Shown: piece after piece, positions 10,340 through 23,499 of the stretch
Position numbering within the stretch: the stretch's first letter is position 1
How the letters are laid out: every line of letters begins with the position of its first letter
NCBI GenBank assembly: GCA_017591395.1
Contig: WEDG01012042.1
Coordinates: forward strand, 1-64,000
Origin: Schistocephalus solidus
Lineage: Eukaryota > Platyhelminthes > Cestoda > Diphyllobothriidea > Diphyllobothriidae
Direction of reading: 5' to 3'
Length of the DNA: 64,000 bases
The notes under the pieces: generated by a model
Databases searched by the model: none
What the model saw: only the letters and a program-made list of their open reading frames with translations
What the model was told of the DNA's origin: nothing
Made by a program: the position numbers and the translations under genes

Positions 10340-11560
10340 GGTTATTCTGTCAACTTTACCCACTACCGAGGATTTTTGAAAATTCCCTTCAGAACTCTAT
10401 GGAAATTCTAGATAAATGGAGAAGAATCAAAATCTCCGCTGCTGAGGTAATCATCTCCTTCGATGTCGTTTCTTTATTCACATCGATACCACTAGATATA
10501 GTAAAGTAATGCACCGACGAAGCCCGAAAGGCCTATGGCACCAATGGTCCCGTAGTTGCCTTGGTTGAACGCATAGATATTTTTTAGAAACCAATTTTTT
10601 GTTCAACTATAAATACTATCAAGAACTAAAAGAAGTTCCTATTGAATCACACTTTATCTGGCTTCTTTGCCGAAATGACGATGCAGAAACTTGAATCTAT
10701 GACTCTTCCATTAGTTAACCCTACTGTTTTGGCAAGATTTTTTAAAGACATGGTTGTTGTCGTTAAAAAAGACCAAATAGAAACGCTCAATACAACCACT
10801 GGTCAAACATTCCAGGAATCTAAATCACACTCGAGAATGAATTTGACAATAAACTCCCATTTCTGGATGTGTTCACACAGCGTAAGCCTGACGGAACATT
10901 ACTCTTATCCGTTTACCGAAAAGAAACGTCGACCGAAGTGATTCTACACCATGATAGCAACAACCCAACCTCTCACAAGACGATTATCATCAACAGTCTG
11001 CTAGAGCGAGCAAAACACATTGTTTTGTTGAAGAAAGCTACCCGGTCGAGTTTAATTACTCGTTTTACTTATTTTTCCATAAGATTTAACTGGAAGATTT
11101 TTACGTTGATGCACGAAAAAAACAAGTGTCTAGGAAAAAGGGGCTAAATAATTGCAAGCAGGCGTCTAAAACAAATACATGACAAATTCTTCCATATTGT
11201 ACGAATGCTTTGAACTCGTTGAAACGGACTTGCGGAAACACTAAATAAAAGTGGCACACAAACTAACGACTACTTTACGCATTCAGCTTATATACCCTAA
11301 GGATAGGGTTGGCTAGCTCGATAAGAAAGAATTCGTCTACAATATCCCGTGCGATGTCTGTGATGCCGTGCATTGTAGCCAAACGTGAAAACGTGCCTTG
11401 ACACGCATCCACAAGCATCAACTGGCAGTCAAGTGGTACGACCATCTATCCCAAGAAGCCATGTACAACATTGATAAGGGGCACACCTTCGCCTGGGAAA
11501 AAAATCCCATCGTCTGCGTCTGCCCCATAAAAAGGGGCTGAGAGTATCTGTAAGCCACGA
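10340..11560 (+). mobile_element. Penelope-like element remnant (RT + GIY-YIG)
   Basis: Three broken plus-strand frames align in order with a Penelope-like polyprotein. The RT has IISFDVVSLFTSIPLDI at 10455-10503, then LSGFFAEMTMQKLESMTLPL and a decayed catalytic block RFFKDMVVVVKK, where family members have YxDD. It continues as KPDGTLLLSVYRKETSTE and NSLLERAKHI. The GIY-YIG nuclease part follows at about 11330-11500: EFVYNIPCDVCDAVHC, then TRIHKHQLAVKWYDHLSQ and KGHTFAWEK. In-frame stops and frameshifts show it is dead. RT followed by GIY-YIG is the defining order of Penelope elements. Confidence 0.85.
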
Positions 11561-11639
11561 TTATTGAGTAAGATACCATGTAAGAAACCCTAAAGGAAAT
11601 TCGGAAGAGACAAAAACCGAGCGACACAGACTGGCGCAC

Positions 11640-13430
11640 ATGACAGTCGCTTAATTACCCAATCAACAAAAGACTTTCGATCTTTAGGCATGTTTGAATG
11701 ATAACCATTTCCGGCACATTTACTCAAGTCTGTCGACGATCGGAGAGCCAGCGTCGAAAATTTACCAATGAAGTATACTGTTTTCCCTGTCATCGAGGAG
11801 AAATCACTTTTTATGCACGTAAAGTAAATGACCCATTAGACCCCAAACGACCGTTCTTAACTATAAATTTGCATAAGCCGTTATGCGACACTTTACTACA
11901 TGAACTACACTGCATACAAATTTATATTGATGTCTAAACATGCTAATAGCTCAATATAAATTTTATCTTACCTGAAAACTTACAAGTAATGCAGCGATGC
12001 ACGCATTCTCTTCGTTCACATGTCTGAAAGTAGAACAATGTATATTATTAAAATAAGGTGCAAACGTCTTCAAGCATCCATTTTTTAGATTTGGGCGCCC
12101 AAGTACACTTAGTCAAATTTAGCAAAGCAAACCATACTGCGATACACTGTAGGCAGAAACCTTTAAAATGCATGTCGGTTCTATACTGGCATTTACTGCC
12201 GTTTTGAGACACAATTATGCATTTGATAGGATGGTTTCTGAGCGACAGCACCCTTTCCATCAGAACAGAGATCTGCTGTTTCTTCGAAAGATAATTAACG
12301 TTTTAGCTCAGATACGCCTACCTTCGCCTTGTCAGTAGGCGTACTCGTGAAGACTGTCGAGGAGTAAAATTACCTAGGCCTTTTTCTAGCTGTTCTTAAG
12401 GAAAACATTTATGTTAGGATGGCAACAGAGATGGCTTGAATGAGAACACATTCCACTCCGCTAGCAGGATTGAAGCACGACACGCCTGGAATGCGGATTC
12501 TGACATTTCCGCCCCCCACTAGAACGATGTTGACCTCCGTCAGAACGCAAACAGGCTCTGCATACCGATGTATCCAGAGACTCCAAAAGGCAGTTTAATG
12601 TTTGAAAGGCAGCAGCAGCAGACGATGATATGGGCATTACTGAAATTCCTATTTCACGGAAAGTTTTTTGGAATTCTGAAACTGTTGAGTGGTGTGTATG
12701 ACCTTATTACTGTCGGCCACGATTCCTAACAGGCTGAAATTGTGGTAGAAGTACTGCGACTGAGGTAAATTCAGATCTGTCAGCTGAAGATCACGGTACA
12801 AAATAGAAACCGAAATTTCAGACATCTGTTCCTCCAACTGTCTATGCGAAGTCGGGCTCCACATTTAGTACATTTCAACTCAGCTGCTTTTATAACAGCA
12901 CGAGATGGAAATTAACTTTCGCGGCTGAGTTTACCTCCTGATCATTCAATAATACTGTCAGAAGTGCTGCAATTGTTAATAACGGGAAGGAACGAGGCAA
13001 AGAACGTCTACATTCGCGCACATCTGGGAACGATGATCAACCCCTGAATTATCTATCGGAATCAGATCACTATTTAAATTCCCTGAAGCAACGCCTTCTC
13101 GGGACAACGGAACTGATGGCTACATGACTCGGGAGTAACGTACTATGCGTGTTTCTTTGCCCCCTAAACGGACCACGTGTTAGAAGCGCTGTACCGACAA
13201 GGGGGAAGCCTCCGGTCACAAAAGACTTTATTCGAGATGTGCTCTCATAACACATGCTGTATCTGGATGGGGTGGGGTGTAGCGGCACGTGGAAACGCAG
13301 GCTCACGCCCTGTCAGCCACCATCGACAGATCTCATCTCCGATCTTCTTGACGCTGTATTTACGTTGGTCACCGGCGGGTGAAGTAAGAGAGTGTGCGAT
13401 AGATGTGGCGTAAATCTACTAGCATTTAAA
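11640..13430. other. No gene recognised
   Basis: Short frames only. The part at 13130-13200 has a fragment of the 330/390-bp repeat family (CCCCCTAAACGGACCACGTG). I see nothing else I can name. Confidence 0.4.
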
Positions 13431-14264
13431 AATAATTGACGGGCAAGTCACCATCCCTGTGCCACTTTGCTGGTAGACACATTATGGACATTGCCTGATA
13501 CGACGGTCGAACTGTCGTGTGTGTGTTTGTATGTGCATATCTGTGTGTTTGGTGTTTGTAATTTTACCAGTACCAGAAGAAGAACCCACGCAGACTCAGC
13601 CCCTCCTGACCTATCCTGTCCTAATTGTCACCGCACATGCACATCACGCATCGGCCTGGTCGGTCACTTGCGAATCGATCGCACAGAGACCGGTGAACCA
13701 GTGCCAGGAACAGTAACATTCACCGGTTAAACCCGACTCAAACTCTCCGTACTTCCCACACACATCCACACACCGCATGAGCCTATCAGGGCACATGGGT
13801 GTCCATGAAAATCTGCATTAGAACACCGCCGGCTATACCACAACATTACATCTCTCCTCATCAGCCTCTGCACCTCACATGATCTCACGCAACACCACAA
13901 AAAATATGCTCTTAGTCTGCATAGATGATTAAGAGGCAAGTAGTAAATTCGGCTCGTTCTCCATGTGGCTCGTCTGTTGCATGTGTGATCTGAGCTTGAG
14001 AATATCATGGGTCGATAAGCACCGTGGGCTGCAAGGTTGCCAACTGACAATTACAATGAGATCTCGCAGTCAGTCAAATGTATGTTGTGTGCAGTGGCTG
14101 ACTTGTGGCCCGGGAGTCAGCCTTCGATGGCTCCTTCTTTTAACGTGATCTCTGAATATCTCACACATGTGAGCTGTGAGCGTTTCAACCCCCTATTGTG
14201 TAAAATCCTGTTGCTTGTATTTGGGGGACCAGGTAGTGTAAGTAGTACGCGTAGACGAGGTCAC

Positions 14265-14830
14265 CAGCAGCTGCACCCACTTTCGCAACAGACAACTGAC
14301 TGGCTCGGATGCTGGTCTGATTTTGGGGGTGGGGGAGAGAGTGAGGTCAACAGCTCAGCGCATTTTCCTCACTATAAACAATCTGACGCACTAGAAACTA
14401 TCACGGTGCGCTAAAAGCCGTGGCTTGGAAGATTGCCAACGGACGGGATAACTCGTTCCACGTGGTTAGCCCAATGTGTGTTTTGCGTGGAGTGGCTGAC
14501 TGGCGGACTGAAAGTCAGGCTGCAATGGCTCCTTCATAATGTGGCTTTTATGGTAATTTCACTCTGTGGAATACAAGCCAGGTGTAGTGGTACATCCAGG
14601 GAAGGCTCCGGCCATGCCAACCATCTGCGCCCTCTCCCATCTCCGGTCTTCTTGACTCTGTCTTGACACCGGGCTCAGGTGGAGGAGGAGGAGAGAGTGC
14701 GGTAGCTGCAGCGCAAGGCTACTTTCACTTAAAACTAATTCACGCGCAAGTCGCCGTCCTCGCACCACCCTTCCGTGGAGCATACGGTGGACATCGTCGA
14801 AATCGACGGTCGAACTATCGTATACGTTAC
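14265..14830 (+). repeat. Long dispersed repeat copy containing the 330-bp unit
   Basis: About 0.55 kb that recurs in opposite orientation at 20930-21490. Shared landmarks are CTGACTGGCTCGGA, the GGGGGTGGGGGAGAGAGTGAG box, TCAACAGCTCAGC, GTGGAGTGGCTGACTGGCGG and the CCGGTCTTCTTGACTCTGTC box. Its last part is the monomer of the tandem array that follows. A shorter piece recurs near 30720-30890. Confidence 0.75.
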
Positions 14831-16670
14831 TGTATTGACAAAACCTGTACTAGCTAACAGCCCAGAAACTGAGCTCAGGTGCGGGAGGCAGAGCGAGAGT
14901 GTGGTAGATGCAGCGCTAGTCTAATACCACTTTAAACTATATCAGGCGCAAGTTATCGTCCCTGTACCACCCTTCTGTGGAGCATACGGTGAACCTCGTC
15001 ATAATCGACGGTTGAACTGTCGTGTAAGTGTGTGTGCCCCCTAAACGGGCCACGTTGTAAAAGCGCTGGATCAACACAGGGTGCGGCAGGCATTATTATT
15101 CTAAGATGCGGTCCCATAATAAATTCCGAACATGGAGGTGCGCGTGCCCTCTTCCGTCTGCAGTCTTCTTGACTCTGTCATGACACCGGGCTCAGGTGCG
15201 GCAGGAGGAGGGAGTGCTTAGATGCAGCGGAAGGCTACTATAACTTAAAAATAGTCCATGAGCAAAGCAGAGTCCCTGCACCACCCATTTGTAGGGCATA
15301 CGGTGGACGTCGTCAGACTACGACGGTCGAACTGTCGTGTATGTGTGTGTGTGCCCCCTAAACGGGCCGAGTCGTAACTGCACTGGATCAACACAGGGTT
15401 CAATTCAAGGTGCGGCAGGCGTTATTATTCTAGGATGTGTTCCCATAACAAATTCCGAACATGGGGGTGCGCGTGCCCTCTCCCGTCTCCAGTTTTATTG
15501 ACTCTGTCATGACACCGGCCTCAGGTGAGGGAGGAGGAGAGAGTGCAGTAGATGCAGTACAAGGCTACTATCACTTAAAACTAGTCCATGAGCAAATCAC
15601 AGTCCCTGCACCACCCATTTGTGGGGCATACGGTGGACGTCGTCGGACTACGACGGTCGAACTGTCGTGTATGTGTGTGTGTGCCCCCTAAACGGGCCGA
15701 GTCGTAACTGCACTGGATCAACACAGGGTTCAATTCAAGGTGCGGCAGGCGTTATTATTCTAGGATGTGGTCCCATAACAAATTCCGAACATGGGGGTGC
15801 GCGTGCCCTCTCCCGTCTCCAGTCTTATTGACTCTGTCATGACACCGGCCTCAGGTGAGGGAGGAGGAGAGAGTGCAGTAGATGCAGCACAAGGCTACTA
15901 TCACTTAAAACTAGTCCATGAGCAAATCACAGTCACTGCACCACCCATTTGTGTGGCATACGGTGGACGTCGTCGGACTACGACGGTCGAACTGTCGTGT
16001 ATGTGTGTGTCTGCCCCCTAAACGGGCCGAGTCGTTACTGCACTGGATCAACAGAGGGTCCAATTCAGGGTGTGGCAGGCGTTATTATTCTAGGATGTGG
16101 TCCCATAACAAATGCCGAACATGGGGAGTACGAGTGCCCATAACGGGCACTCGTATGTTCAGGGTCACATCGCACCTCACTCTCCCACTCCGTTGGAGAT
16201 ACTTCGTCGGACCCGGACCCCAAATCCGGTCTTCTGGACTATGCCTCGACACCGGGTACAGACAGGTAAACGAAGAGTGAGTTTGGTAGATGCAGTGCAA
16301 GTCTACTATCACTTAAAATTAATTTGCGCACAAGTCACCGTCCCTGTACCACCCTTCTATGGAGCATACGGTGGATATCGTCGGACTCCGACGGTTGAAC
16401 TGACGTGTGTACAGACGCGTTCCCACTCCATGGGATACGAGCCAGGTGTAGCGGCACGCTTAGGGGCGACTCCAGCCGCACCAACCGTCTGCGCCCTCTC
16501 CCGTCTCCAGTCTTCTTGACGTGTTTATGACACCGAGTCCAGGCAGGCGAAGGAGAAATAGTCCGGTAGATATAGCGCGAGTCTACTCTTTCCATAATCT
16601 AGTTCAAGCACAAGTCAGCGTTCCTCTGCTGTAATGCACATGGTGGACCTCGTCGGATACGACGGTTGAA
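14650..16670 (+). repeat. Tandem array, 330-bp unit (5-7 copies)
   Basis: The landmark ACTGTCGTGTATGTGTGTGT occurs at 15331, 15661 and 15991, exactly 330 bp apart. More divergent copies lie at 14810, 15010, 16390 and 16660. Each unit has CCCCCTAAACGGGCC, a TCATGACACCGG/AGGTGAGGGAGG purine block, and a short inverted repeat GTCGT-CGGACT-ACGAC near its end. The two central units are nearly identical (a few differences), the outer ones decayed, as expected for homogenisation in the centre. A possible tRNA-like start (ACGTGGTAGA... with GGGTTGCGCTCCC as a B-box relative) is clearer in the array at 31.5 kb. Confidence 0.9.
16129..16155. repeat. Perfect 11-bp inverted repeat
   Basis: TACGAGTGCCC, a 5-base loop ATAAC, then GGGCACTCGTA. 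It sits where one 330-bp unit breaks off and an unrelated spacer starts. Confidence 0.9.
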
Positions 16671-16916
16671 CCTTTGATTGTGTGTGCCAATGATTCTTGT
16701 TCTGTTTTTAGGTTAATCCTATCTTGAATGACGCCAACCGACGCGCGCGCAAATCGTTGGTTTATAGGCCTACACCACCTCCACTAGGTCACAGAAATCG
16801 TGATTCCTGATCCATCGTGGAAACAAGAGTCCTATGAACGAACTTCCTACCGACAGTCTACAAAAACTAACCTCTGGAAAAATGAGAACTTTAATCGTAC
16901 GAATTGTTCCCATTAG

Positions 16917-17372
16917 ACTTAAATGTCTTTATAAATTTAAATATATATTGAAATATGGACATCCAATATATTAAATTATAAGAGATAAAATTCTTTGAGA
17001 CAATAAAAACTTTAATGCGTAACTTTTTGAGGCTGGTCATCCAGTTCGTCGTCAGGCTATGCGAGATGCACAGACGCAATTAACTAATTAGCCGTGTCTA
17101 ACAGAAGATTCTACGGTTGGGCGATGTTAGCGCAACCCACACCGATTTCTGTCGAATCCTGTTGTCTCAAAATCAGTGTAAAAAGTATCCTACCGTAGAA
17201 TCTTCTGGTAGACACGGATAATTAGTTAATTGTTTCTGTGCAGAACCCATTGTATGACGATGAGCCGAGGGACCAGCCTCAAAAAGATACGCATTAACAT
17301 TTGTATTTTCCCAAAGAATTTCATCTCTTATAATTTAATATATTGTGTGTCCGTATTTCTATATATATATAT
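16917..17372. repeat. Long inverted repeat (about 180-bp arms, 80-bp centre)
   Basis: The left arm (16917-17115) and right arm (about 17193-17372) are reverse complements at roughly 85% by eye. Matching blocks include CCGTAGAATCTTCTG, AGACACGG, TAATTAGTTAATTG, ACCAGCCTCAAAAAG, ACGCATTAA, CAAAGAATTT, and ATCTCTTATAATTTAATATA. The right arm runs directly into a TA microsatellite. This looks like a foldback element or two inverted copies of a MITE-like repeat. No transposase is visible. Confidence 0.85.
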
Positions 17373-17373
17373 A

Positions 17374-17451
<78 letters not shown>

Positions 17452-17455
17452 GTAT
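17361..17455. repeat. TA microsatellite
   Basis: About 90 bp of alternating TA ending in TGTATGTATG, directly after the inverted repeat. Confidence 0.95.
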
Positions 17456-18900
17456 GTATGTATGCATATGCTAATTGTCTCGATCGAAGCCGACAAGGAA
17501 GGATCACGTGGTGCAGTGGGTAAGAGTGTTGAACTTCAAACTGACAGGTCACGGATTGGCCACCTCTGTGGAGGATGGGCTACTCATCATCATCGCAGAT
17601 ATTCGTACTCGAGCACTAAAGCTGCAAAGGTACATTGACGTTTCATGAGGTTCGAGAGTTGGCGTGCTATGACCCACTGTAAAGAACCAGAAGGTAAAGT
17701 TTTCGAATGCGATATCTTCAACGGGTGCTGAGACCGAACGGTAACCCAAGTGACTTTGTCGACACTTGCAAACCCAACTAAAGTGAGAGGCCGAACCACA
17801 CCAATCCCAAAATTGGCATGCAATCCTGTACGCGAAAAACGCGCCGGAAGCCGTTAGCAGCTCCAGTATAAAGCGGATTCTTATTTTTCTGTCTCGCCGA
17901 CGTTTTACATATTTTCTTATAAAGTGAGAAGACACAAATATTGTCTTAATCGATTAAGATTAAGGAATTTGGTTTGCTGGATGCTAAAGGTGGCTCGAAA
18001 ATTAACAAACAAATCCAGTGGATCAGAACATATCCTGAGATTTGTGATCCTAAACCTCACTTCAGATATATATTTGAGTTTCGGTGGCATTGTAAAGAAA
18101 TTATATGCCACAGTTTTATCCTCTGTCTGGATTGTTATTATTGCAGCAGGCGGGGCACAGCAGAGGTTTTCATCGCACCTGATGCCGTTTCTTGTCGCCA
18201 TTCAAGGCATGTTTAGCTGGCTAACATTCATGACCTGCAAAGCAGGTGCGCCGGCAAGCCCCGTTTGCCGCACATCTCGTAAACACCGAGTACATTTTTG
18301 CCTTCAACCGGTTATTAATTGCCGGTGTGCGGATGTGGCCTGGTTAGTTCAGCCCACCGCCACTATCACCTTGTTGCCGCAAACCGTTTCAGGGTGCAGC
18401 AGGTTGTAAGTGGGAAGACTTTGACGTCCATAAGATGTGTGGGTGAGAGGGGAGGTCAAAAGGACTGTGGCCGAGGGTTCGAAGATGCATCCGCCCGATC
18501 CCACAGGTCATACGCGTCGGGACAGACACGGCCATCAACGAGTGGAATAACCATCTGTTTTGTCTAGACATTCGGAAACATTCCATTTATGACCTAGTAA
18601 TGCAGCCAAAGCGGCTTTTAGAATCGGAATCGGAGAAAACACGATGGCTGTCTTTGCAGGTGCAAGTTTGTTGACCAGGTTTACTTGATCATAATCTTGC
18701 TAAAAAAAACTTGACCTGCCTGAGGAGACCAGGCGGGGTTAGAAGTCTGCAAGCCTTGGTATGGTTTCCAGAACTGCCTCGAATATCGTGGGAATTACGG
18801 TTCGAGACTCCCCGCGTATATGTATATATATAAACACGTGTCTGGGCTTTTAGCTAGTACCTATGTCGGAAGTACGGTATAATGTCTTTGCCATATATAT
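17456..18900. other. No gene recognised; possible tRNA-like fragment near 17500-17570
   Basis: At 17500 the plus strand reads GGATCACGTGGTGCAGTGGG, which has an A-box-like core, followed 45-55 bp later by GGTCACGGATTGGCC, a poor B-box. The rest has only short frames. The end, at 18832-18892, is the inverted copy of the repeat beside the AT run at 5 kb. Confidence 0.35.
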
Positions 18901-18949
18901 ATATATATATGAGAAGAAAAGGCGATCTCAGGAGTTATAGGTGTATTGT

Positions 18950-18989
18950 CCTGACGTTTCAAAAGCATACAAGCTTCCATCGTCGGAGG
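18950..18989 (-). ncRNA. Hammerhead-like motif, Penelope type
   Basis: On minus: CCT, then CCGACGA (the core CUGANGA with U4 changed to C), a stem II AAGC/GCTT with a loop of about six bases, then GAAACGTC and AGG. GAAACGTC, with a minimal A-U/C-G stem III and cleavage after GTC, is characteristic of hammerheads reported in Penelope-like elements. Stem I is CCT/AGG. The C at position 4 would be expected to weaken or kill cleavage. No Penelope coding sequence is seen beside it. Confidence 0.5.
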
Positions 18990-18999
18990 TGAGTATCGT

Positions 19000-20920
19000 A
19001 CCACGTCTCACAGTATTTATAGGGGGGTGATAGCCATTTTTGTAACACAGCGTTGATTGGACGGGTTTATCTTAACAGTGTACACAATAGGAGGACGGGG
19101 TGGGGTAGTCCTTCTTTGGCTTTGGCGTTCTTTGCCGGCATACACACAGGAAATTGCTGTCAGTTGACATGTCTCTGGTTGAGGGGGCGGCCATTGTCTG
19201 GGTCCGCATTGACCTCGATTGGCGCCCTGGGTCGATAGTCATGTTTGTGTCCTGAGGGCATGCTTATTACTCCAGTAAACCCTTATACACGTCTTCATGC
19301 CAAATAAACCCTTCACACACTATTTTAAACCTTTATTAATATTTCCCGCACCCTTATCATTACTTCGCAGGTTCTTAAAGACTAAACTGTATACTTTAAA
19401 ATAAATGTGAGCGAATGAAAAATTTATAACAATCTCGAACAATATCAAAAATCTGCAAATCGTAGCCTAGGACTAAACCCGCGAAGTATCAAGTTCACAA
19501 AAAGCCGACCGCGAATTGGTGAGTTTGCAGACTTCGCAACGATTCAATGCAATTTGGCATCAAGAACTTTTTTTCTAAGATAGGGAGTAAGTAGAAAAAC
19601 CTGCTTTCATCTGATGCGGTTTTTAGCCCGTAGTCGGGCATGCTTTCCAAACAGCTGAGTTTCCTGCTATTCTGGAAGTGTTGCAATTCCTGAATGGGGA
19701 AGATCATTTAGTCTTACAACCTGGGACTTGCGAAGAGTGGGCTGAAATCCATAATTGATTGAAATTAACTACACTGTGTGGGATAGCGGTGGTATTGCGG
19801 AGGCCTAGAATCCAATCTACTAAACAGAATTTAACGTACAAGAAACGACTAAGGTGCATTTTTCTGAAAATTAGCCGCATGGAAGCGAATCGTGCGTTAC
19901 TTGCTAGAGGGCGACTTTTATATTTTGGTTTTGACCCTTTAACAAACCTGCATTCACGGTGTTGATCAGCAATCGTCGATTTATTACTTATTTTTTCCAA
20001 TTTACTTTCGATGCTTTTATAAATTCGATCTTTTTTCCTAGGAAAGCTACATATATGTACATTTAATTCGGAATTTTCATTTGCCCTTTCATTTTGCACT
20101 TTTATGAACAATGACAGTTTTGTGAAGGGACATTTAAGCTGTCTTAATTTGAATTATTAAGATATCTTTGTCTTTTATGCATAGTGTTTGCAAATCGTCC
20201 ACCCACACATGCACCTGATGGATCCATCTAAGATTTATGAGCACAATCATTCATCAAATAAGAGCCCACCTTGCACCATCATCGACCTTTGAAAAAGCTG
20301 TAACGTTCGGTTCCGGACACAACGCCCCTGTATTAAGGCTTTTAGGTGGATGCTTTTGCTGAAAACATTGCTTTGTAGGTACACTTTGTAGGTACAATTA
20401 TTCCTTTCTTCAACAGTTTTTTAGTTATACATTGAAATTCTGGTCTGTGAAATCTGTAGTTCTGTCCATGAAAAGTCTTCATAAACATGCATGTCCTTGG
20501 AACATTCATAGGTTTCTTATAAAATCTTACAATTTTAAGTCTTTTCCGAATGAAGGGTAGTTCTCACAGACAAGATTGTCTTTTTACATACGTTAAGTGG
20601 CTAATTTATCAAAAGCATTACCGTTTCGAGTTCCAACTTCTGCTTTTGATTATGTCTCAATTAGACTTATACTTTCCGAGTCTTCGTAAAAGAGCCATCG
20701 ACATTATCAGCTGTCAGGGCTGAAAACAAGGACAATTGAAAATTGAAAAATTCAGACAGTGTCGTGTAGACTTGCCAATAAAGTTGTCAATTTCCTTTCA
20801 ACATGCCCATATTTTAAGTCTTTCCCAAGTCAGGTTTACTTATTTACTCACAAAAACATTTACTGACTCGTGGGGGAAGAAATAATAAAAGTACGCTAAA
20901 CAGTAAGTGGACTGCCCCTG
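19000..20920. other. No gene recognised
   Basis: Contains a GGGGGGTGATAGCC stretch next to the hammerhead-like motif, perhaps more of the same Penelope terminal repeat, and otherwise AT-rich sequence with short frames. Confidence 0.35.
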
Positions 20921-20929
20921 GCAGTACGA

Positions 20930-21490
20930 CCGTCGATTTTGACGAGGTCCACCGTATGCTTCACATCAGGTGGGTGCAGGGACGGTGACTTGCGCGTGAA
21001 TTAGTTTTTAATGATAGTAGCATTGCGCTGCAGCTACCGCACTCTCTCCTCCTCCCCCACCTGAGCCCGGTGTCAAGACAGAGTCAAGAAGACCGGAGAT
21101 GGGAGAGGGCGCAGGTGGCTGGCGCGGCCGGAGCCGCCCCTAGGCGTGCCATCACACCTGGCTCGGATCCCACGGAGTGGGAGTGCCATAAAGGCCACAT
21201 TAAGAAGGAGCCATTGCAGCCTGACTCTCAGTCCGCCAGTCAGCCACTCCACACAAAACACACATTGGGCTGACCACGCGGTCCGAGTTATCCCGTCAGT
21301 TGGCAACCTTCCAAGCCACGGCTTTTAGCGCACCGTGATAGTTTTAAGCGCATCAAATTGTTTATAGTGAGGAACATGTGCTGAGCTGTTGACCTTACTC
21401 TCTCCCCAACCCCCCACCATCAGACACTGTCCGAGCCGGTCAGTTGCCTGATGTGGGAGGGGGCGCATTGGCTGACGGATCGGCGTACCC
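20930..21490 (-). repeat. Inverted copy of the 0.55-kb dispersed repeat
   Basis: The reverse complement of the landmarks at 14265-14830 occurs in the same order over the whole length, including ACCGTCCCTGCACC, CCGGTCTTCTTGACTCTGTC and the GGGGGTTGGGGAGAGAGTAAG box. Confidence 0.8.
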
Positions 21491-23220
21491 GTCTTCGCGC
21501 GTCACAGCACCACCTGGCCCTCATAACGCACACACCAGGATTCACAAACTCAGGGGAAAGTGGACTGTCCCAGTTACCCCAACACCTGCCACATGAGCCG
21601 CCGAGTTGAACGACATGCAGTTCGATGGCTTTAGTGATCAGCTGCCGTCCAACTCACTTCGGAAGCTAGTTATGCCGTCCTATGCTGCCATGCTCCTTCT
21701 TCAAAATGTCGGAAGGTCTGGGAAACCCCGAAACAGAATGGAGATGCATAGGTGAAGGCAGTTTTGATTAGGAAATCGGCTACCTGTAAAAAAACTATCA
21801 GCGACCAGATGACGAATCCTCTCGCCTGCCAAAGACATAAAAACCACTAGTGGTTGGCAAGTGTTTTTTTAAGAAGTAGACACCCAAGTGATGAACACAT
21901 GACGAAGTTTTCAGGCACAATGGCTGCCAACTGGAATTGGTCGGAGTAAACTTTGATTAGCTCGATGCTGCTGTCATCGAAATTACTACTACGGTTATGC
22001 TATGAATGGACTAAATTCCGTGTTCTGGATAGATAGAAGAAGAGACTTCGCTTCAAGCAATCACTTTGTTAGGCATATACACTGATTTTCTGCTTGCCAC
22101 TATGTAGCAGAAATGTAAAAAAATCTGTGGTTTGGCTTGAATGAACAACCAACCAGTCGGAAGCTCGCAACAGTCCTGCGAGAGACTGACTAAACATTCA
22201 AGCTTCAAGTAGAGCTTATCTATATGAGTCGGAGATAGTTCGAGGGTGGGACAAATATCAGGAGAGGCTTGGTATTCAGATTGTAATTTCATCAACTGAC
22301 ACTTTCAACCCCTTCTGCTTTACAGTGTTTCGTTCCATTAATTGTACAGGGGTGTGACAAAAGAACTCTGATGTACTAAAAGATTTCAGGTTGGAGCCAC
22401 ACGAATCTTCGCTCCTCACTTTCGTACATGGTCCGTTGACAAGGTCAACGGGGTTAAAAATGGCCATTCCACTGCCCCTTGTCTTTGCCGATAATCATTT
22501 TCACCTCATCTCGAGTGAAATTTAGACCTTCACACGCGGCGAGGTCCCCCACTGACCTATGAATTAGGCGCAGCCATGAATTCTGTATGAATTTGGTTCC
22601 CACAAAGCAGAATGACGTTGTATTTACATTACTAACTTATTCCACACACTCACTCTGTGCTCCACTTGTAACACAACGCTTAGTCAATTCCAGGCTTTAA
22701 AGACGTGCTATGAGGTGTAAAAATTGAGCACCCAATAAAGATGGAATTCTGCAGAAATCGTTGAGGACTGATCCTCAGTTTGGAAGAGTACACAATTAAT
22801 TCGTCTACTGACAGCTTTTAAGGTTCGTCATGTGAGTCGACTGTTGATATTGAAGAATCTAATCGCCATATCCCAGCTGAACAGACCTCACCCACTTCCT
22901 CTGCCCCCTAGGTCTGTTCCCCGTACTCATCAAGCCGATTGGAAAGAGCCCGGGGTCGGTTCCTAATGCGACATCAGGCCCTCGCTCACCGTGGGCTCCA
23001 CGTCGTTTCGGCTCTCATGTATGCTTGAGTCGCCATTAAAATCACATTCAGAAGGCTGGACTGCAGGCAATAAATTGCTACGAAGATGGACCGAGTTATC
23101 TAATGGTTGGCCGCCTCTAAATCCGTCGTTTCTATCATGGCGTAGTAGATTCAAGCATATAATACTTATTGGAGTGGATACTGAAAGGACTCAACTCACT
23201 TTAGGTCTCAAGCTCACTTA
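21491..23220. other. No gene recognised
   Basis: Only short frames. I see no domain, repeat or structured element I can name. Confidence 0.4.
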
Positions 23221-23221
<1 letters not shown>

Positions 23222-23314
<93 letters not shown>

Positions 23315-23315
23315 G
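23222..23315. repeat. CT microsatellite
   Basis: About 92 bp of alternating CT with one TTTC interruption. Confidence 0.95.
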
Positions 23316-23499
23316 TGTTCTAGTGACTTGTGCGAGCAGTTCGGCCGACTGCGGTGTGTGGTGGCCAAAGTGGTGTGAAAGTCGGTATATAGCACGTGAC
23401 GCATGTCCCTACAGTAGCAGTTAAGGCCGCGCATTTGCCAAATGCAGCTGTCCAGCACTTGCCAATGAAGAGGATTTTGGCAGATTTGAATAATTCGTT

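Noticed and set aside
17549..17935. 128-residue minus-strand frame
   Set aside because: No recognisable domain; probably part of an unidentified repeat.
23201..23458. Arg-Glu and Ser-Leu repeat frames
   Set aside because: Translation of the CT microsatellite on both strands.
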